A stretch of 64,000 nt of DNA from Cyclobacteriaceae bacterium (GTDB lineage: Bacteria > Bacteroidota > Bacteroidia > Cytophagales > Cyclobacteriaceae). The notes beneath the pieces were generated by a model, which was given only the letters and a program-made list of their open reading frames with translations, had not been told where the DNA came from and made no database searches. How positions within the stretch are numbered: the stretch's first letter is position 1; each line of letters begins with the position of its first letter. The stretch spans positions 1 to 64,000 of the forward strand of contig JAAUQL010000002.1 in NCBI GenBank assembly GCA_012033595.1, in the 5' to 3' direction. The translations under genes were made by a program, and so were the position numbers. This document shows, piece by piece, positions 37,669 through 47,028 of the stretch.

Positions 37669-40122
37669 GTTTACTTCTTCTTAATTGTTCTTTGCTCGAG
37701 AAATCATGCTTTGGCTCATGCCCTTCCAGTGGCAATATTTTGGTATGAATAGCATCTAAAATCCATTGTTTCTGTGGAAAGAAAAATTCTTCCAACTCGT
37801 ATGCGGGTGTGATCCAATTTCTGGAACCGACCACCACCGGAGGCGCATCGAGGTAGTCAAATGCTGTTTCAGATATGGTTTGCGCCATTTCCTTCAATAC
37901 CGATCCACGTTCGCAGGCGTCGCTGGCCAGCACAATTCTGCCGGTTTTCTTTACAGATTCGATTACTTTTTCATAATTAAAAGGCACAATACTCCGCGCA
38001 TCGATCACCTCGGCACTTAAGCCATATTTTTCTTCCAGGGTTTTTGCTGCTTCGATGGCAGTGTACAGGGTCGATCCGATGGTAAGTATGGTAATATCCT
38101 TTCCTGCCCTTTTTACATCTGGATCGCCAATTTCAATTTCGTAATACCCCTCCGGTACCCCTGCTGTGTGAAACAGTTCGCCGATATCGTACAGTCGCTG
38201 ACTTTCGAATACCATAACCGGATCGGTGCCTTGCAGGGCGGCATTGAGCAGACCTTTGGCATCGTAAGGGGTAGTTGGAAAAATAACCTTGATGCCAGGA
38301 ATATGGGCCACCAGCGAAGACCAATCCTGAGAATGCTGTGCACCGTATTTCGACCCGACAGAAACGCGCATGACAATCGGCATTTTCAAATATCCAGCAC
38401 TCATGGCCTGCCATTTCGACATCTGGTTGAAGACCTCATCACCTGCACGGCCAAGAAAATCGCAATACATAAGCTCGGGAATGACTCGCCCGCCACACAG
38501 GGCATAACCCACTGCCGTACCGACTATCGCCCCCTCAGAAATGGAACTATTGAACAGGCGGTGATAGGGCAATGCCTCGGTGAGCCCGCGATATACGGCA
38601 AATGCGCCGCCCCAATCGCGGTTTTCTTCGCCATAAGCAATGCAGGTGGCATCTTTGTAAAAGCGGTCTACGATAGCTTCAAACAAGCCGTCACGCAATT
38701 GGTAGGCTTTCATTTTAGACACTTCCTTGCCATCCTTCAGTCCAAATCTTTCCTTTTTAGCAATTTGTTGTACCCGGGGGTTTTCCTCCATCGGCATGTT
38801 CACTTCAGGCTCACGGTCGTCAAAACTATCGACTGAGCCATTGGTAAACATCACCTCCTCTATCGCTCTTGGGTTGGCATAGAGGTTCATTTTTGGCGAA
38901 ATATCATCGCTCGATGCCAACTTCAGTACTTTTTCGACTTTGCCTACCGTGTTGGCTTTGATTTCGTCCAGATCAGATTGCGAACAAATACCGGCTTTGA
39001 CCAGCGATTGGCCATAATCGATAATGCTATCGACATTTTGCCAGGCTTCTATTTCTTCTTTTGTTCTGTAAGAAGAGGCATCGGAGGGTGAATGTCCGCT
39101 GAATCGATAGGTCAGCGTATCGAGCAATACTGGTCCCTTTTTCTCTTCCAATATTTTTTTCTTTCTGCCACAGGCATCGATCATCGCCAATGGGTTGTAG
39201 CCATCGACACGCTCGGTGTGCATTTGATAGGGAGCAAATGCTGCCCCTACCCTGGCCAATACGTCATATCCCATGGTTTCGCCCCGGGTCTGGCCGCCCA
39301 TGCCATATTGATTGTTCATGAAATTGAAAATGATCGGCAATCCACCCTGGAATTCCCCTTCCCATAGTAAGCGGAACTGATCCATCGATGAAAATACCAT
39401 ACCTTCCCACACCGGCCCGCAGCCCATGGAGGCATCGCCAATATTGGCCACGACAATCCCCGGTTTTTTATTCACTTTTTTGTACAGGGCGCCGCCCACG
39501 GCGATGTCGCCCGACCCGCCCACTATGGCATTATTTGGATACACGCCAAAAGGGGTGAAGAAGGCGTGCATTGATCCTCCAAGCCCTTTGTTAAACCCAT
39601 TTTCGCGGGCGAAAATTTCTGCCAGGGTACCATAAAGCAGAAAGTCAATGGCCAGATCATTCACCGTGCCCTGATGCCCTTTTCTACCGGGCGAAGGGTC
39701 GCTCCGTCCCAATATCCCTTCATCACCTCCATCAATTGGCTGTCATTCCACTTGTTGATGACTGAGAGACCCTTGGCCAATATTTCGCCATGACTGCGAT
39801 GCGATCCGAAAATGTAGTCTTCCGCATCGAGATGATAGGCCATGCCCACCGCCGAAGCCTCCTGTCCGATAGAAAGGTGCGCCGGGCCGGGGTGGTTGTA
39901 GGCGATGCCGTTGTACTCGCTTTTGATTTTGATGTCATTAATCATGTTTTCAAACTCGCGAATAATCACCATATCTCGATAAATCCTGATGAATTCATCT
40001 TTGGTGAAATTGAGCTTCTCATCCTCAATGGACTTGCTGTACTGATTAACTGGTATGGGATCGAGCTTAATCTCTCCGGATTGACGCTCAACTTTGGGAT
40101 CAATAAATTCTATTTTTGGCAT
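37658..40122 (-). CDS. Fused E1 alpha-beta subunit of a 2-oxoacid or acetoin-type dehydrogenase, one frame break
   Basis: About 821 residues restored. The N-terminal half is an E1-alpha domain ([43 protein letters not shown]) with a thiamine-diphosphate region [16 protein letters not shown] followed by NFMNNQYGM. The C-terminal half is an E1-beta domain ([47 protein letters not shown]). It decarboxylates a 2-oxoacid (or cleaves acetoin) and passes the acyl group to E2. The frame breaks at 39680-39683 (four T on the plus strand); one added base joins [14 protein letters not shown]. Sequence inserts around KYWDG and [10 protein letters not shown] make it longer than usual E1-alpha. E2 is directly upstream; E3 is not in the window. 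Confidence 0.83.
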
Positions 40123-40127
40123 TTTTT

Positions 40128-40175
40128 TAAGGTTCTGCGTGCTAGGTACTCGGCGCCAGGTTCTTGTTGCTGGTG
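40128..40175 (+). repeat. Degenerate 7-bp tandem array, copy 3
   Basis: Heptamers of the same family as at 32.5 kb (TCTGCGT, GCTAGGT, then diverged units and GCTGGTG) fill the gap between the E2 stop (40193) and the E1 start (40122). Confidence 0.5.
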
Positions 40176-40192
40176 CTTATCACCTTTATTTA

Positions 40193-41506
40193 TTAAATAC
40201 TTAAATTCTCAATATGATGTGCTACTGATTGCAAAAATCTGGCAGCAGGGGCGCCATCGAGGGCGCGATGGTCGAAGGTGAGCGACAGACCAATTTTTGG
40301 AATAAAGCCAAATGCGCCTCCTTCCAGCTGAGCAGCCTGCTGCGTGATGGTATTTACACCCAAAATGCCCGCCTGCGGTGGATTGAGTACCGGTGTGAAC
40401 ATCTCGATTCCAAAGCCCCCGAGGTTGGTCATGGTGAATGTGGCTCCCTGAAGCGATTCAGGATTTACGCTGCCCTTCTGACAAGCCCCTGCCAGCTCCT
40501 TCATGGTGGCCGACAGACCTTCTATGGTCAGATGATTGGCATTTTTTACTGTCGGCACCATTAGCCCGCGCGGGGTATCAACCGCAAAACCAAGATGGAC
40601 ATTGCTGAAAGAGCGAATGCTATCGCCCATAAAATGAATATTGATTTCAGGGTTTACGATCAGCGCCCGAATTGTGGCAAAGCTTACCATATCGTTGATG
40701 GTGATATTGTAGGCATAGCCATCAGCCATTTTTGATTTCATGGCATTACGAATGCTAAGCATTTTTCGCGCATCTGCACTGGTATGCAGCGTGAGTTGTG
40801 CCGTATTGGCCAGGGACTCGTACATATTTTGCGCAATGATTTTGCGGATATTCGATATTTTTTTGTCGGTAAAATCATTCGCCAGCGTTACCGATGGCAT
40901 TTGCTTGACATCTGCTGCACGTATTTTCCCTCCAAATCCGGTGCCGGTAGCAGGTAATTCCTTATGGTCGTGAGCAGCAATAGATTTGGCCAGCGGTGTG
41001 GCTTTTGTCCGGTTTTTGGCGGCAGCCTCTACATCACGTTCTATGATTCTGCCTTCAGGACCGGTGCCTTTCAGATGTTCAATAGATACATGCTCTTTTG
41101 CTGCCAGGTTTTTGGCCCTGGGCGAAATAGCACTATCCTTTCCAGCAGATACTTCTGCTATCGGCTGCTGTATCTCCGGTGCCTTATCTTCCTTTACTTC
41201 GTCATGTGGGTCTGAGGCCGTCTGCACAGTAGCCTTGCCTCCCGGGGCGAATTCATCGATCGATTCGCCCTCAGCCCCGATCACGGCTATGGTTTCCAAT
41301 ACAGGGATTTCATCTCCTTCTTTGGCAAAAGTGGCCAACAATACGCCATCGACAAGCGCTTCCTGCTCAAAAGCCGCCTTGTCGGTTTCGTATGTAAAGA
41401 GCATGTCGCCCTTACTCACCTTATCCCCTACTTTGAAGAACCATTCTGAAAAAATACAACTCTCAACTGACTGCCCCTGCCTGGGCATAATTACCGCTTC
41501 GGCCAT
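40193..41506 (-). CDS. Dihydrolipoamide acyltransferase (E2)
   Basis: A 437-residue E2. Domains: one lipoyl domain with Lys43 in YETDKAAFEQE, a linker, a peripheral-subunit-binding domain (SPRAKNLAAKEHVSIEHLKGTGPEGRI), a second small binding-like segment (TPLAKSIAAHDHKEL) and the acetyltransferase core ending with the catalytic FDHRALDGAP (His413, Asp417). I start at MAEAVIMPRQ (41506) because lipoyl domains begin there; the upstream frame to 41554 overlaps the operator. It is the first gene of the cluster, transcribed from the region with an 18-bp palindrome, and should form a complex with the E1 fusion next to it. Confidence 0.88.
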   Translation of the reverse strand: MAEAVIMPRQGQSVESCIFSEWFFKVGDKVSKGDMLFTYETDKAAFEQEALVDGVLLATFAKEGDEIPVLETIAVIGAEGESIDEFAPGGKATVQTASDPHDEVKEDKAPEIQQPIAEVSAGKDSAISPRAKNLAAKEHVSIEHLKGTGPEGRIIERDVEAAAKNRTKATPLAKSIAAHDHKELPATGTGFGGKIRAADVKQMPSVTLANDFTDKKISNIRKIIAQNMYESLANTAQLTLHTSADARKMLSIRNAMKSKMADGYAYNITINDMVSFATIRALIVNPEINIHFMGDSIRSFSNVHLGFAVDTPRGLMVPTVKNANHLTIEGLSATMKELAGACQKGSVNPESLQGATFTMTNLGGFGIEMFTPVLNPPQAGILGVNTITQQAAQLEGGAFGFIPKIGLSLTFDHRALDGAPAARFLQSVAHHIENLSI

Positions 41507-41842
41507 AAGATTATGATTAAAAATCCTTGTTTTGCTTGTAAAGGTAAATAGCACAACTTGTAATTACAAGTTAATTTTAAAAAATGATTTTTGCTTGGCA
41601 TATAGTTCGTAAAACTAAATTTTAAGAGCTTTCCTATTACTCATTTTTCCGAATCCCATTTGACCTCGTTGAAAAAAGGGAGATTGCCTAATTGCTTTCA
41701 CTTGTGAAAATCGCAAGTGTAAAATCCCTGCCAAAGAGGCAACTTCATAAAGCTTTATTCATTTGGGCGCTTTCACTAAAAATCGGCAGTACTTGTATTT
41801 ACATGTATAAATGCTTTTATTCGTAAAATTTTCAACATCCAA
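41507..41842. other. Divergent regulatory region between E2 and GntR
   Basis: 336 bp with no gene. It contains the palindrome at 41555-41572 and related half-sites: CACTTG-N9-CAAGTG at 41699-41719 and ACTTGTA-TT-TACATGT at 41791-41806. All share the ACTTGTA/TACAAGT core, suggesting several binding sites of one regulator. Confidence 0.55.
41555..41572. promoter_or_regulatory. 18-bp perfect palindrome, candidate GntR operator
   Basis: AACTTGTAATTACAAGTT is a perfect two-fold palindrome 49 bp upstream of the E2 start. Its size and the TTGTA...TACAA core fit operators of HutC/UTRA-type GntR repressors, and such a repressor is encoded divergently 270 bp away. The pairing is inferred. Confidence 0.62.
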
Positions 41843-42564
41843 TTGGCCGATACAGAAGCAAACAAAATCCCACAACACCGAAAGTTGTACGAAATACTGA
41901 GGAAGCACATCATTGAATCTGTGTATCCGGAAGGAAGCCTGCTGCCATCGGAAAACGAACTATGTGCCACCCACGAGGTCACCAGGCCTACCGTGCGCCA
42001 GGCCCTATCGCGTCTCGCCGCAGAAGGATTTATACTCAAACATCAGGGCAAGGGAAGCATCGTGCGATCGCTGCCCAAAGGCATAGGCATTTTATCGTTG
42101 CAGGGTACCACTACGGGCGTTGGTAAACACAATCTCGAAACGCGCCTGTTGCGCAAACCTTTCGCCAGCAAATGGCCTGTCGACTTCCCTTTTGAGCTCA
42201 GTGAACTCGAGCTGGAATCAGGCTGCCTTGTACTGGAGCGATCGCGTATAGTGGATGGTGCACCAGTGCTTTACGAACTCAGCTATATTCCCAACATCAA
42301 TATTCCCCGCTTTACTCAGCGTAGTTTCGAAAATAAATCACTATTTGATGTGATGCGCACCTATTACGACATAGAAGTGATCGGTGGCCACCAAAAATAA
42401 TGGCCTTGAAGGCACGTACGGAAATCGCCAGCCACCTCAATTGCCATGCCGGTGACCCGATACTGAAACTGGAGCGAAAAATGGCTACCAGCCGCCAGGA
42501 CTACAATTTTTACTCATCGATCTATTGCAACACCGGCAGTTTCTACTTAGAAGGGAGTTTTTAA
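41843..42564 (+). CDS. GntR-family (HutC/UTRA) transcriptional regulator, one frame break
   Basis: About 240 residues restored. Residues ~10-75 form the winged helix (LLPSENELCATHEVTRPTVRQALSRLAAEGFILKHQGKGSIV). The rest is a UTRA effector domain (CLVLERSRIVDGAPVLYELSYIPN ... LKLERKMATSRQDYNFYSSIYCNT). It likely represses the divergent E2-E1 cluster and responds to a sugar phosphate or related ligand. The only plausible start is TTG at 41843; there is no in-frame ATG near it. The frame breaks at the five A of 42393-42397: one extra A continues GGHQKIMALKARTEIASHL to the stop at 42562-42564. Confidence 0.83.
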
Positions 42565-42660
42565 TTGATATAGCACTAAAAGTGCAATGAAGGGGCGGTA
42601 TAAAAAATACGGGATTTTTAAATAAATCAATAAATTCCTTAGGATTGCAAAATAAATTTC

Positions 42661-42668
42661 TACCTTTG
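42661..42668 (+). promoter_or_regulatory. -7 element and long leader of the cold-shock gene
   Basis: TACCTTTG matches TAnnTTTG; the -33 element is weak. Transcription near 42675 would give a leader of about 158 nt before the ATG at 42833. Long structured leaders are typical of cold-shock mRNAs, so post-transcriptional control is plausible. Confidence 0.45.
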
Positions 42669-42832
42669 AATTGTTAAAGTGTCAATAATAAGAATCACGT
42701 CTGTTAACTTCCAATCATTCATTACTCGCCATTCCTTCATCGGGATCAAAATTAATAGGATAATTACTGGTAATAACGCGGAGAGCTTATGAGGCCTTTA
42801 TCAATTATATTTATTATTTTATAAAATTTACA

Positions 42833-43024
42833 ATGCAAGGAACAGTAAAATTCTTTAATGAAACCAAAGGTTTTGGATTCATTAAACCATCAGATTCAAG
42901 TGAAGACATCTTCGTTCACTCTTCAGGTCTTATTGATGACATTCATGAAAACGACCAGGTTGAGTACGACATGGAAAGAGGCAAAAAAGGCATGAATGCC
43001 GTTAACGTAAGGGTAATCGACTAA
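42833..43024 (+). CDS. Cold-shock protein, CspA family
   Basis: A 63-residue single cold-shock domain: GTVKFFNETKGFGFI (RNP1-type KGFGFI), DIFVHSSGL (RNP2) and a closing NAVNVRVID. It binds single-stranded RNA/DNA as a chaperone in the cytoplasm. It stands alone with a long leader upstream and a strong terminator directly downstream (43048-43076), so it is monocistronic. Length normal for the family. Confidence 0.93.
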   Translation: MQGTVKFFNETKGFGFIKPSDSSEDIFVHSSGLIDDIHENDQVEYDMERGKKGMNAVNVRVID

Positions 43025-43047
43025 GGTTGTATTTCCATTAAAAAATT

Positions 43048-43076
43048 AAAAGGCCATCTAATGATGGCCTTTTTTT
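43048..43076 (+). terminator. Rho-independent terminator of the cold-shock gene
   Basis: An 11-bp stem (AAAAGGCCATC / GATGGCCTTTT) with a TAAT loop followed by T residues, 24 bp after the stop codon. It can also serve the convergent TolB-like gene. Confidence 0.88.
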
Positions 43077-43216
43077 GTGTCCTTTTTTCACTGAATTGCA
43101 AGCATCCTCAAAGCTGCCACTCAATCCAACAAGCTCCTGATGCACAATTGATAATGGCCGGAAAAGTCAACTTACTTTACCACAGTAATCCCATACGCCT
43201 TCATCTGCCCGGTGCG

Positions 43217-44742
43217 CTATTTGGAATTGCTCACAAACGCAATTTGCTTACTATCGGGCGACCACGAAGGTACATTGATGGTACCCTGGCCGCCATACAT
43301 GCAGGCGATGACTTTGGGTGCACCGCCAGAAACAGGCATTAACTTGAGTGTGACCGGCTTGTATGATGGATGATCATTGACGGGAATGCTTTCGGGAAAA
43401 CTGATATACACAATCCATTTGCCATCGGGAGAAACATGAGGGAACCAATTGTTGTATTGGTCGAAGGTGAGTTGTTCGTGGCCGGTGCCATCAGGTTTCA
43501 TGCGCCAAATCTGCATGGTGCCCGACTGGCTCCCATTATAGTATATGTATTTGCCATCTGGCGAAAACTCCGGCCCATCAACATGGCCGGCATCAAAACT
43601 TGTGAGGGCCGTTTCTTTGCCCGTGGTGATGTCCGCACTATAAATATGGTATGGCTCATCCGCATTGCGCCTGGCTACATATACCACTTCTTTGTTGTTG
43701 GGATTCCAGCCATGCCAGTACGACGGGGTTTTCGGCGTCACCAGCTTAGGTGCTCCACCATGAAGTGGTAATACATATATCGCCGAAGCTTTGCCAGGCA
43801 AGTCTTTGTTGTGACCACTGCTGATCGCTAGCAACTTGCCATCGAACGAAATGCCATGGTCATTGTTGATCTCATTGGCATTTCCGGTTTGCACTTGCAT
43901 GGGTACTCCCCCATCAATGGGTATCGTGAACAATAAGCCATCCATATTAAAGAGTAGCCTCTCCCCATCGGGCATCCAGTTGGGGGCTTCAAATCGCCCC
44001 TCTTTTTCAAAAATTACTTTTCTTTTGCCGTCAAAGACATTCATCGTTTCCAGCCGACATCCTATGAACCCGTTCTGATATGGATTGTATCCGTCCGCCA
44101 CGGGATGGTCGATACGCACATTCCAGAATCTGGCCGCTTCAATAACTTCAGGATGATGCGAATTGACAAATATACCAGCCAATACCGATTCACTTAAATT
44201 TGGCAACACTTTGCTGCCAATCTCCTGCAGTGGTTCGCCGGGATGCGCCGCTCTGAAAATGATCTTGGTTCCGGAGCGTTCCAGTTGCAGGATGGTATAG
44301 TGGCTTTTAGGTGCAAATATCTCATCTTCCGGATCACGCATGAATGCACCACGCAATTCGCGCCATTGCAATACGGTAAGCCCGTCTCCGTGTAAGGTGG
44401 CACTGATATGCGATGCATTTTCTTCGGTGGATTCACGGATCATCCAGCCTGCTTTGCGGTGCGGATCGACTCCGTTACCCACAAATTCCACATTGGCGGT
44501 AAGAATAAAATCACCAGCGAGTTTATCGTACAAATAATGAAATTCATCGCGCTCAAACCAAATGTTATAGCCCGATCCTTTGATGGTATAAACCTGGGAT
44601 GTGGCATCATAGACTGATGAACCACCTTTGGCAGGATTTCCAATATCTTCGGAAAGGGAAAAATACCGAGGTCATTTTGCTGACCAAAGGAAATATTAAA
44701 AAGGCTCATAAGCAGGACTAAAGCTGGAAGGTATGTTTTCAT
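43217..44742 (-). CDS. Secreted TolB-type beta-propeller protein, one frame break
   Basis: About 508 residues restored, with a signal peptide cleaved after NISFG. The N-terminal ~200 residues form a lectin/laminin-like (DUF1349-type) domain (YTIKGSGYNIWFERDEFHYLY, GVDPHRKAGWMIRES). The C-terminal part holds six PD40/TolB-like propeller blades (WMPDGERLLFNMDG, FSPDGKYIYYNGSQSG, VSPDGKWIVYISF, WSPDSKQIAFVS). Probably a periplasmic or surface protein binding carbohydrate or protein; similar genes are sometimes named as transporter parts without evidence. The frame breaks around 44651-44658; one added base (in the AAA or GGG run of the plus strand) yields IFPFSEDIGNPAKGG. Convergent to the cold-shock gene. 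Confidence 0.77.
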
Positions 44743-44902
44743 TGTCTCAGGGTGTTTTTATATTTATAAAGTAAAAAAAGAATCTGATTTTAAATTGAAA
44801 TCTTAGCTCTTTTCTACAACAGACACTGCAAACCATTGGCTTTTTTGTACATTGATCGTATAAATTCCTTTTCTCATGTTTCATCGCATAATCAGGTACA
44901 TT

Positions 44903-45403
44903 ATGGCAAAATTTAGCGTCAACACGCATAGGCACGATCCTTACAAAACATTCAAATTTCGCGTTATATGGGATGGATCGGTCATTGCGGGCATTTCAGG
45001 CATTGGTGGTTTGCACCGTATTACCGAGGTGATCGACTACCGCGATGGTGGAGATTCCAGCCAGATGCGCACCAGTCCGGGGCTCACCAGGTTCGAACCG
45101 ATAGTTTTGGAAAGAGGTCTTACCCACGATCGGGCATTTGAAGATTGGGCCAATTTGGTATTTTCCATTCAGGGTGACGCAGGCACCTCACTGAAGAATT
45201 ACCGCAAAGATATTATCATTCAATTGCTCAACCTTCAGGGATCGGTGGTAAAGTCATATCATATCTACCGGTGCTGGGTTTCAGAATATTTGCCCATCAG
45301 CACCCTTGATGCCACTGGCAATGAACCTGCCCTGGAGAGGCTGGTGTTGCAACATGAGGGTTGGGAAAGAGATGAAGCCGTGGGCGAACCGGCGGAGTTT
45401 TGA
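44903..45403 (+). CDS. Orphan phage-tail-tube-like protein (T4 gp19 / contractile-injection tube family)
   Basis: A 166-residue protein starting MAKFSVNTHRHDPYK (the upstream ATG at 44876 adds an unlikely MFHRIIRYI). Family hallmarks of gp19/Pvc1/Afp1-type inner-tube proteins are visible: DPYKTFKFRVIWDG, VAGISG-like turn (IAGISGIGGLHRITEVIDYRDGG), SPGLTRFEPIVLERGLTHDRAFEDWAN and the C-terminal EPALERLVLQHEGWERD. Such proteins polymerise into the hexameric tube of phage tails and extracellular injection systems. No sheath, baseplate, spike, ATPase or LysM adapter gene is in the window, so it is an isolated copy between a TolB-like and a decarboxylase gene. Alternatives: a remnant of a lost island, or a repurposed tube protein. 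Confidence 0.8.
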   Translation: MAKFSVNTHRHDPYKTFKFRVIWDGSVIAGISGIGGLHRITEVIDYRDGGDSSQMRTSPGLTRFEPIVLERGLTHDRAFEDWANLVFSIQGDAGTSLKNYRKDIIIQLLNLQGSVVKSYHIYRCWVSEYLPISTLDATGNEPALERLVLQHEGWERDEAVGEPAEF

Positions 45404-45475
45404 TTATTATACCCCACTCCACTTCGCGGATCCTCAAACCCAATGTGCCGGGCATCTGGTAGCTCTCAGCTTCAT

Positions 45476-46900
45476 TCATTCATTTTCCAGCAAATTGGTT
45501 TGCTCAATTAATAATCGCCAAAAATCATCTACATGGCGTTGTTCCACATCGGTCTGGCCAATACACACTCTAAGGGTATATTTTCCCAGCAATTTGGTAT
45601 GGGTGATGTAGGCTCTGCCCGTGTTGTTGATCATTTGCTCCAAGGATTTGTTTCGCTCGTTTACTTCTTCCAGGTCCATTTGTTTAGTTGGAAGGTAGCG
45701 AAAACAAACCAGGTTGAGCGGTACAGGCGCCAATAGTTCAAACCGTTTATCATCTTGCAGTTTTTTGGCAAGTGTACCGGCCAGATGTATATGAAGCCTA
45801 AATTTGCTGCGAATACCGTCTAAGCCAAAGCCCCGCAAGACAAACCAGAGCTTTAATGCCCTGAAACGGCGCCCAAGCTGAATGCCCCAATCGCGGTAGT
45901 TGTTTACCTGATCTTCCATTCCGGTTTTCAAATACTCCGGCAGTATTTCAAAAGTCTTGATAAGTGTTGCCTTGTCTTTTATATAAAATAGCGAGCAATC
46001 GAAATTGGTAAACATCCACTTGTGCGGGTTGAATACATAGCTATCGGCCAGTTCCAAGCCATCTATAATGTGACGGTGCTCTGGCAACAAGGTGGCATTG
46101 CCGGCGTGGGCGGCATCGACATGATGAAATAGGTGGTACTTGGCACAAATTCCGGCTACCTCTCTGATGGGGTCGATGCCGTGAGACCCGGTGGTGCCGA
46201 CGGCTGATATTACGCAAAGCGGAATTAACCCCTCATTGAGATCGTCAACGATTTGTTTGTTGAGCACATCGGGCATCATCGCGAAACGGGAGTCGGCACG
46301 GATTTTACGCAGTTGATTGCTACCAAAACCAGCAATTTTCACATCTTTTTCGATAGATGAATGCGCTTCTGTCGAGCAATATACTATGTATTTGCTGCCG
46401 GCATGAAAGCCGAATTTATTAATCATGAAATTGCTGTGCTGCTCCCGTGCCATGAGCAAGGCGCAAAGGGTGGCCGTAGATGCGGTGTCTTGAATGACCC
46501 CCTGCCAGTCGGCTGGCAATCCGCAGGCCCGTTTCATCCAATCGCACATTTTCTCTTCGACTTCGGCAGCCGCCGGTGAGGTTTCCCAGATCATACCCTG
46601 TGCTCCGATGGCAGCCGTAAGCAACTCGCCAAGTATGGAATATGCACTGGAGTTTGCATTGAAGTAAGCAAAAAAAGAAGGATGCTGCCAATGGGTGATC
46701 CCTTTGAAGAGGTGTTTTTCGAAATCTTGCATGATGGTATCAAATGCCTCAGGCGCTTCGGGAGCATGCTCAGGGAGGGAAGCAAAGATTTTCCCTGGTT
46801 CCACCCGCGATTTCACAGGCAATCGCTCTAAATTATCGTAGTATTCGGCAATCCAATCGATGAGACGATGGCCGTTTTTTTTGAATTCTTCGGTGTTCAT
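45476..46900 (-). CDS. PLP-dependent aromatic-L-amino-acid decarboxylase family
   Basis: A 474-residue group II decarboxylase. Visible features: HWQHPSFFAYFNANSS, WETSPAAAEVEEKMCDWM, IQDTASTATLCALLMARE, the cofactor His/Ala region (HVDAAHAGNATLLPEH) and the Schiff-base Lys in FNPHKWMFTNFDCS. The C-terminal part (TNTGRAYITHTKLLGKYTLRVCIGQ-like) is typical of DOPA/tryptophan decarboxylases. It converts an aromatic amino acid to the amine (tryptamine, tyramine or phenethylamine) in the cytoplasm; the exact substrate is not readable. A candidate promoter lies just upstream. Confidence 0.88.
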   Translation of the reverse strand: MNTEEFKKNGHRLIDWIAEYYDNLERLPVKSRVEPGKIFASLPEHAPEAPEAFDTIMQDFEKHLFKGITHWQHPSFFAYFNANSSAYSILGELLTAAIGAQGMIWETSPAAAEVEEKMCDWMKRACGLPADWQGVIQDTASTATLCALLMAREQHSNFMINKFGFHAGSKYIVYCSTEAHSSIEKDVKIAGFGSNQLRKIRADSRFAMMPDVLNKQIVDDLNEGLIPLCVISAVGTTGSHGIDPIREVAGICAKYHLFHHVDAAHAGNATLLPEHRHIIDGLELADSYVFNPHKWMFTNFDCSLFYIKDKATLIKTFEILPEYLKTGMEDQVNNYRDWGIQLGRRFRALKLWFVLRGFGLDGIRSKFRLHIHLAGTLAKKLQDDKRFELLAPVPLNLVCFRYLPTKQMDLEEVNERNKSLEQMINNTGRAYITHTKLLGKYTLRVCIGQTDVEQRHVDDFWRLLIEQTNLLENE

Positions 46901-46916
46901 AATGCGAAAGTTTGCT

Positions 46917-46946
46917 CAAAATTAGCAGAAGATGAATGCTTTGAAA
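46917..46946 (-). promoter_or_regulatory. Candidate promoter of the decarboxylase gene
   Basis: On the minus strand TAATTTTG (46917-46924) matches TAnnTTTG, with TTTC 18 bp upstream as a near -33 box. It ends 16 bp before the ATG at 46900, so the leader would be very short. Confidence 0.42.
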
Positions 46947-47028
46947 GCTATATTTATGGCCATCCAATCTATTTCGACACAGCAAAAAAGCAAGCTTAGG
47001 TTCATCGTGTAGACACAACCTCAGCCAA

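Noticed and set aside
45085-45105. T-loop-like GGTTCGAACC, suggesting a tRNA
   Set aside because: It lies inside the tube-protein gene and has no acceptor or anticodon stems around it.
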